Shown piece by piece: positions 36,923 to 40,245 of a DNA stretch of 40,245 nucleotides. This DNA comes from an uncultured Aurantimonas sp. GTDB lineage: Bacteria > Pseudomonadota > Alphaproteobacteria > Rhizobiales > Rhizobiaceae. Both the position numbers and the translations under genes were made by a program. Below the pieces are notes generated by a model. The model was not told where the DNA came from. It did not search any database and was given only the letters and a program-made list of their open reading frames with translations. Positions within the stretch are counted from its first letter, which is position 1. The number at the start of each line of letters is the position of its first letter. The stretch spans positions 70,471 to 110,715 of the forward strand of contig CANKZU010000011.1 in the NCBI GenBank assembly GCA_947488615.1, in the 5' to 3' direction.

Positions 36923-37702
36923 ATGGCGAGGATACAGGTACGCGAGGTCGCGAAGGTCTATCAGGCGGCAACGCCTATTCGGGCTCTCGACTGCGTCGAC
37001 ATGGACGTGGCCGATGGCGAATTCGTCGCGCTGCTGGGACCGTCGGGCTGTGGCAAGTCGACCCTTCTCAACATTCTGGCGGGTTTCGAAAAGAGCACCG
37101 AAGGCGTGGTTCTGATCGACGACGAACCGGTCGGTCCGCCCGGGCCGGATCGGGGCGTGGTGTTTCAGGAAGCCGCGCTGTTTCCCTGGCTCACCGTCTA
37201 TGACAACGTCACCTTTGGTCCGCGCATCCAGGGTGTCGCCCGGGCCGAATACGACAGCCGGACGAGGGAGATGCTGTCGATCGTCGGCCTCAGCGAATTT
37301 GCCGATTCCTACCCCTCGCAACTCTCCGGAGGCATGCGTCAAAGGGTCGGTATCGCGCGGGTGCTGGTCATGCGACCACGCGCGCTATTGATGGACGAGC
37401 CCTTCGGCGCGCTCGACGCCCAGACCAGAATGGCGATGCAGGAACTCCTGCTCGAGGTATGGCAGCGACTGAGCACCACCGTGGTGTTCGTTACGCATGA
37501 TATCGACGAAGCCATCCTTCTGGCAGATCGGGTTTGCGTCATGTCGGCCAGACCGGCGTGCATCGCCCGGGAAATTCCCATCGACCTGCGCCGTCCGCGC
37601 TCCATCGACGATCTGACCAGCCCTGACTTCATCCGGTACAAGGCCGAAATCATGGCCGAAATGCGCAGCGCTCACAAAGCAGCGGAGCCGATTCACGCAT
37701 GA
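36923..37702 (+). CDS. ABC transporter ATP-binding protein (SsuB/TauB-like)
   Basis: Energises the importer formed with the two genes upstream. It has 259 residues. Walker A is GPSGCGKST (39-47), Q-loop in VFQEAALFPWL, signature LSGGM (134-138), Walker B ALLMDEP (154-160), D-loop GALD and switch His192. The FPWLTVYDNV segment is typical of the nitrate/sulphonate/taurine ATPase group. ATG 36923 has a modest GGGGGTCGA upstream. In-frame sequence before it lies inside the permease gene. Its stop overlaps the next ATG by 4 bp (ATGA is at 37699), tying the transporter to the downstream enzymes. Confidence 0.95.
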   Translation: MARIQVREVAKVYQAATPIRALDCVDMDVADGEFVALLGPSGCGKSTLLNILAGFEKSTEGVVLIDDEPVGPPGPDRGVVFQEAALFPWLTVYDNVTFGPRIQGVARAEYDSRTREMLSIVGLSEFADSYPSQLSGGMRQRVGIARVLVMRPRALLMDEPFGALDAQTRMAMQELLLEVWQRLSTTVVFVTHDIDEAILLADRVCVMSARPACIAREIPIDLRRPRSIDDLTSPDFIRYKAEIMAEMRSAHKAAEPIHA

Positions 37703-38592
37703 GCAATCCCCGCATTCCCTATCGCCTGTCCTCCGAACGGCCGGTGTTGCCGCCGATGCAGGGCAAGCGCATTCTCGTTCACCTCGTCGTCAACGTCGAG
37801 CACTGGCAATTCAATCAGGCCATGCCGCGGACGATCATCACGCCGCCGCATGGCAGGGAGACGATTCCGGATGTGCCCAATTTCAGCTGGGCCGACTACG
37901 GAATGCGGGCCGGCCTGCCGCGCATTCTCAAGCTTTTCGCCGATCGCGGGGTGCCGGCCTCGACTTCGCTCAACGCCGGCGCGATCGCGGCCTACCCGCA
38001 AGCGGCGGAAGCGATGCTGCGTGCCGGTTGGGAATTTATTGGACACGGCGTGCATCAGCGTTCGCTGAATCAGGCGAGCGGCGGCGAGGAAGGCCTCGTG
38101 TCCGAGGCGCTGGATCTGATCACCCGCTTCACCGGCCAGCCGGTGCGCGGCTGGCTCAGCCCTGGCCTTCGCGAAAGCGACGAGACCCCGGACATCCTAA
38201 GGCGGAAGAGTATCGACCATGTCTATGACTGGGTGGTCGACGATTTGCCATCGTGGATTGAGACGCGACACGGCGACCTCATGGCAATGCCCTACAATCT
38301 CGAAATCAACGATTCCATCGTCTACGCGATCGAGAAGCATGCGACCGGCGAAATGCTGAGCCGCCTGCGCCATACGCTGCGGCTGTTCGAGCGCGAGGTG
38401 GAGGAAAATCCGAGAGTGCTGGCGATCGGGCTGCATCCGCATTTGATCGGCGTACCGCACCGGCTGCAAGAACTGGAAGACATGATCGATCTTCTGCAAG
38501 CATCCGACGACGTGCTGTTCACGACGGGTTCGCCGATCGCCGACTGGTTCGTTGCCGCGACAAAAGCGGAAGCCAGGGCGGACTCACGCTGA
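37699..38592 (+). CDS. polysaccharide deacetylase-fold hydrolase (PuuE-like)
   Basis: A 297-residue protein of the carbohydrate-esterase-4/NodB fold. The first metal motif, usually Thr-Phe-Asp-Asp, is replaced by HLVVNVEHW (28-36), a pattern seen in the PuuE/allantoinase-like branch, which opens cyclic amides and need not deacetylate sugars. A His motif GHGVHQRSL has His116 and His119, and WLSPG (152-156) matches the motif-3 region. There is no signal peptide, so it is cytoplasmic, which also argues against a cell-wall polysaccharide role. It overlaps the transporter ATPase gene by 4 bp and the SDR gene by 1 bp, so it belongs to the operon. The exact reaction is unknown; hydrolysis of a cyclic imide or ureide is a reasonable guess. 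Confidence 0.85.
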   Translation: MSNPRIPYRLSSERPVLPPMQGKRILVHLVVNVEHWQFNQAMPRTIITPPHGRETIPDVPNFSWADYGMRAGLPRILKLFADRGVPASTSLNAGAIAAYPQAAEAMLRAGWEFIGHGVHQRSLNQASGGEEGLVSEALDLITRFTGQPVRGWLSPGLRESDETPDILRRKSIDHVYDWVVDDLPSWIETRHGDLMAMPYNLEINDSIVYAIEKHATGEMLSRLRHTLRLFEREVEENPRVLAIGLHPHLIGVPHRLQELEDMIDLLQASDDVLFTTGSPIADWFVAATKAEARADSR

Positions 38593-39362
38593 TGGATCTG
38601 CAACTCAGCGACAAGCGTGTTCTGGTCACCGGCGGTTCCAAGGGCATTGGTTTCGCGATCGCGCAAGCCTTCGCGGCTGAAGGGGCCTCCGTTGTGATCG
38701 TCGGGCGCGATCTCGAAAAGCTGGATGCGGCCAAGGCTCGGCTGAGCCGGCACGGCGCGACGATCGAGACCCATGCGGCCGATCTGGCGATGTCCCGATC
38801 GCGGGAGGAACTCGCCGAGACCGTCGGGCCGATCGATATTCTGGTGAACAACGCCGGCGCCATACCGGGGGGCGACCTGCTGACGCTGTCGATGGAGCAA
38901 TGGATCGAGGCCTGGCAGTTGAAGGTCTTCGGCTACATCCATCTCACACAGCTTTTCCTGAAGCGGATGAAGGCGGCGGGCGGCGGCACTGTCGTCAACG
39001 TTATCGGCGACCTCGGCCGCTCGCCGCGATGGGACTATGTCTGCGGGACGACCGGCAATGCCAGCCTTATCGCGTTCACCGAGGCGGTCGGCGCCAAGTC
39101 GGTCGACTGGAACGTGCGGGTTTTCGGCGTGAACCCCGCTGGCACCAGGACGGACCGCGTGGTCGAGGTGGCTCGCGGACAGGCGGAAAGCACGCTGGCC
39201 GATCCCGATCGCTGGGCTGAAATGCTCGGCAATCGTCCCTTCGGGCGGCTTGCCGAGCCCGAGGAGATCGCCGGCGTCGTCGCGATGCTGGCCTCGCCTC
39301 GCGCGGGCTATCTCTCCGGCACGGTGATCGATATCGATGCCGGACTGCGGAACAGAAGGTAG
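38592..39362 (+). CDS. short-chain dehydrogenase/reductase family protein, atypical active site
   Basis: A 256-residue Rossmann-fold protein. Cofactor motif TGGSKGIG (13-20), NNAG (86-89) and the C-terminal SGTVIDIDAG identify the SDR family. The catalytic Ser-Tyr-x-x-x-Lys set is not present in its usual form. Where YxxxK is expected the sequence is DYVCGTTGNASL, putting Gly152 and Asn156 at the Tyr and Lys positions, and the Ser position in NVIGD is not serine. A subgroup of SDRs with such GNA(A/S)L segments occurs in catabolic clusters, so this may be a functional variant and not a dead enzyme. ATG 38592 overlaps the previous stop by one base. Confidence 0.9.
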   Translation: MDLQLSDKRVLVTGGSKGIGFAIAQAFAAEGASVVIVGRDLEKLDAAKARLSRHGATIETHAADLAMSRSREELAETVGPIDILVNNAGAIPGGDLLTLSMEQWIEAWQLKVFGYIHLTQLFLKRMKAAGGGTVVNVIGDLGRSPRWDYVCGTTGNASLIAFTEAVGAKSVDWNVRVFGVNPAGTRTDRVVEVARGQAESTLADPDRWAEMLGNRPFGRLAEPEEIAGVVAMLASPRAGYLSGTVIDIDAGLRNRR

Positions 39363-39495
39363 GACGGACGTCTCAGGATCGCCGGTCCGCCAAGGCCCGG
39401 TCGAGGCTCCGTCCTGCGCTACGACCGACACACGTGGCCAAGGCTCGCCGTTTGGCGGGGTTGGAAGCCGCAACAGACCGATGTGGAGAACGAGA

Positions 39496-40245
39496 ATGGA
39501 CATCAGAGTCGAGGACGACGATCATCAGGATCTTCGGGACGCGCTGCGCGCTTTGTGCGCGGAATTTCCGGCGGAGTATCACCGCGCGCACGGGGCCGCC
39601 GAGACCTATCCCGAGGAATTCGTCGACGCCCTGACCAAAGCCGGCTGGCTCGCCGCCATGATTCCCGAGGAATACGGCGGCTCCGGCCTCGGCCTCCTCG
39701 AGGCCTCGATCGTCATGGAGGAAATTAACCGGGCAGGGGGGAACGCGGGCCACTGCCACGGTCAGATGTACAATATGGGCACCTTGCTGCGCCACGGCTC
39801 GGACGCCCAGAAGCGCGACTATCTTCCGAAGATCGCGTCGGGAGAATTGCGGTTGCAGTCGATGGGCGTCACCGAACCCACGACCGGCACCGACACGACC
39901 AAGCTCAAGACCACCGCCGTGAAGAAGGGCGACCGCTACGTCGTCAATGGACAGAAGGTCTGGATTTCCCGGATCCAGCATTCCGACCTGATGATCCTTT
40001 TGGCCCGCACCACGCCGTTGGCCGAGGTCAGCAAGAAGTCCCAGGGGCTTTCGATCTTCCTCGTCGATCTGCGGCAGGCGATCGGCAACGGCATGACCGT
40101 CAATCCGATCCGCAACATGGTGGGTCACGAGACCAACGAATTGTTCTTCGACAACCTCGAAATCCCGGCCGACAGCCTGATCGGCGAGGAGGGGCGGGGC
40201 TTCAAATACATTCTTGACGGTCTCAACGCCGAACGCACGCTGATC
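39496..40245 (+). CDS. acyl-CoA dehydrogenase (3' end cut off by window)
   Basis: Flavoprotein that introduces an alpha-beta double bond into an acyl-CoA. The first 250 residues are in the window and the frame is open to the last base. The N-terminal helical domain contains GWLAAMIPEEYGGSGLGLLEASIVMEEI. The middle beta-domain has the FAD signature MGVTEPTTGTDTTKLKTTA, and KVWISRIQHSDLMILLART. The C-terminal helical domain begins with GFKYILDGLNAERTLI. The catalytic glutamate, normally in the C-terminal third, cannot be checked. ATG 39496 has GTGGAGAACGAG upstream. It follows the SDR gene after 133 bp without a visible terminator, so it may be part of the same catabolic set. Confidence 0.94.
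   Translation, partial: MDIRVEDDDHQDLRDALRALCAEFPAEYHRAHGAAETYPEEFVDALTKAGWLAAMIPEEYGGSGLGLLEASIVMEEINRAGGNAGHCHGQMYNMGTLLRHGSDAQKRDYLPKIASGELRLQSMGVTEPTTGTDTTKLKTTAVKKGDRYVVNGQKVWISRIQHSDLMILLARTTPLAEVSKKSQGLSIFLVDLRQAIGNGMTVNPIRNMVGHETNELFFDNLEIPADSLIGEEGRGFKYILDGLNAERTLI

Noticed and set aside
1..40245. CRISPR array, insertion sequence, prophage or attachment site
   Set aside because: No regularly spaced repeats, transposase, integrase or phage genes are visible. The two tRNA genes are not followed by partial tRNA repeats that I can see.

Overview
This 40 kb window is high-GC (roughly 60% or more) chromosomal DNA of an alphaproteobacterium, most likely order Hyphomicrobiales (Rhizobiales). 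The gene order clpP-clpX-lon-hupB-tRNA-Val-tRNA-Asp-nuoA...N-birA-rnj-mce-DUF1467-proS-lolC/E-lolD, the short (type 2) prolyl-tRNA synthetase, the single lipoprotein-release permease, the RNase J and the long C-terminal tail on NuoE all fit that group. I cannot name a genus. Apart from one gene and one tRNA, everything supported is on the + strand.

Region 1 (1-5185) is a proteostasis block. It holds the 3' part of clpP, then clpX, lon and the HU gene hupB. Hairpin terminators follow clpX, lon and hupB, and a heat-shock-like promoter lies before lon. Region 2 (5186-6628) holds tRNA-Val(TAC) on the minus strand, tRNA-Asp(GTC) on the plus strand with a terminator, and a small minus-strand hypothetical gene that faces away from the nuo operon.

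Region 3 (6629-23256) is a complete 14-subunit respiratory complex I operon (nuoA to nuoN). Three non-canonical genes are embedded in it: a GFA-type zinc protein between nuoC and nuoD, a Uma2-type nuclease-fold protein between nuoD and nuoE, and a 73-residue two-helix membrane protein overlapping the nuoH stop codon. NuoE carries a disordered tail of about 200 residues and a terminal helix-hairpin-helix-like module. birA follows nuoN by 2 bp and is probably co-transcribed.

Region 4 (24111-30214) is housekeeping: RNase J, methylmalonyl-CoA epimerase, a DUF1467 membrane protein, proS, and the LolC/E-LolD lipoprotein exporter. The 396-bp gap before proS contains two oppositely oriented terminators that flank a possible small RNA.

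Region 5 (30430-40245, running off the end) looks like a catabolic island. A LysR regulator is followed by an amidase, a CaiB-type CoA-transferase, an enoyl-CoA hydratase-family protein, a complete SsuABC/TauABC-like ABC importer, a PuuE-like polysaccharide-deacetylase-fold hydrolase, an atypical SDR without the usual Ser-Tyr-Lys residues, and a partial acyl-CoA dehydrogenase. Most of these genes overlap by 1-4 bp. Taken together they suggest import of a small amide or cyclic amide/imide, ring or amide hydrolysis, CoA activation and beta-oxidation-like breakdown. The substrate cannot be read from sequence. This island, together with the extra genes inside the nuo operon, is the most interesting content of the window.
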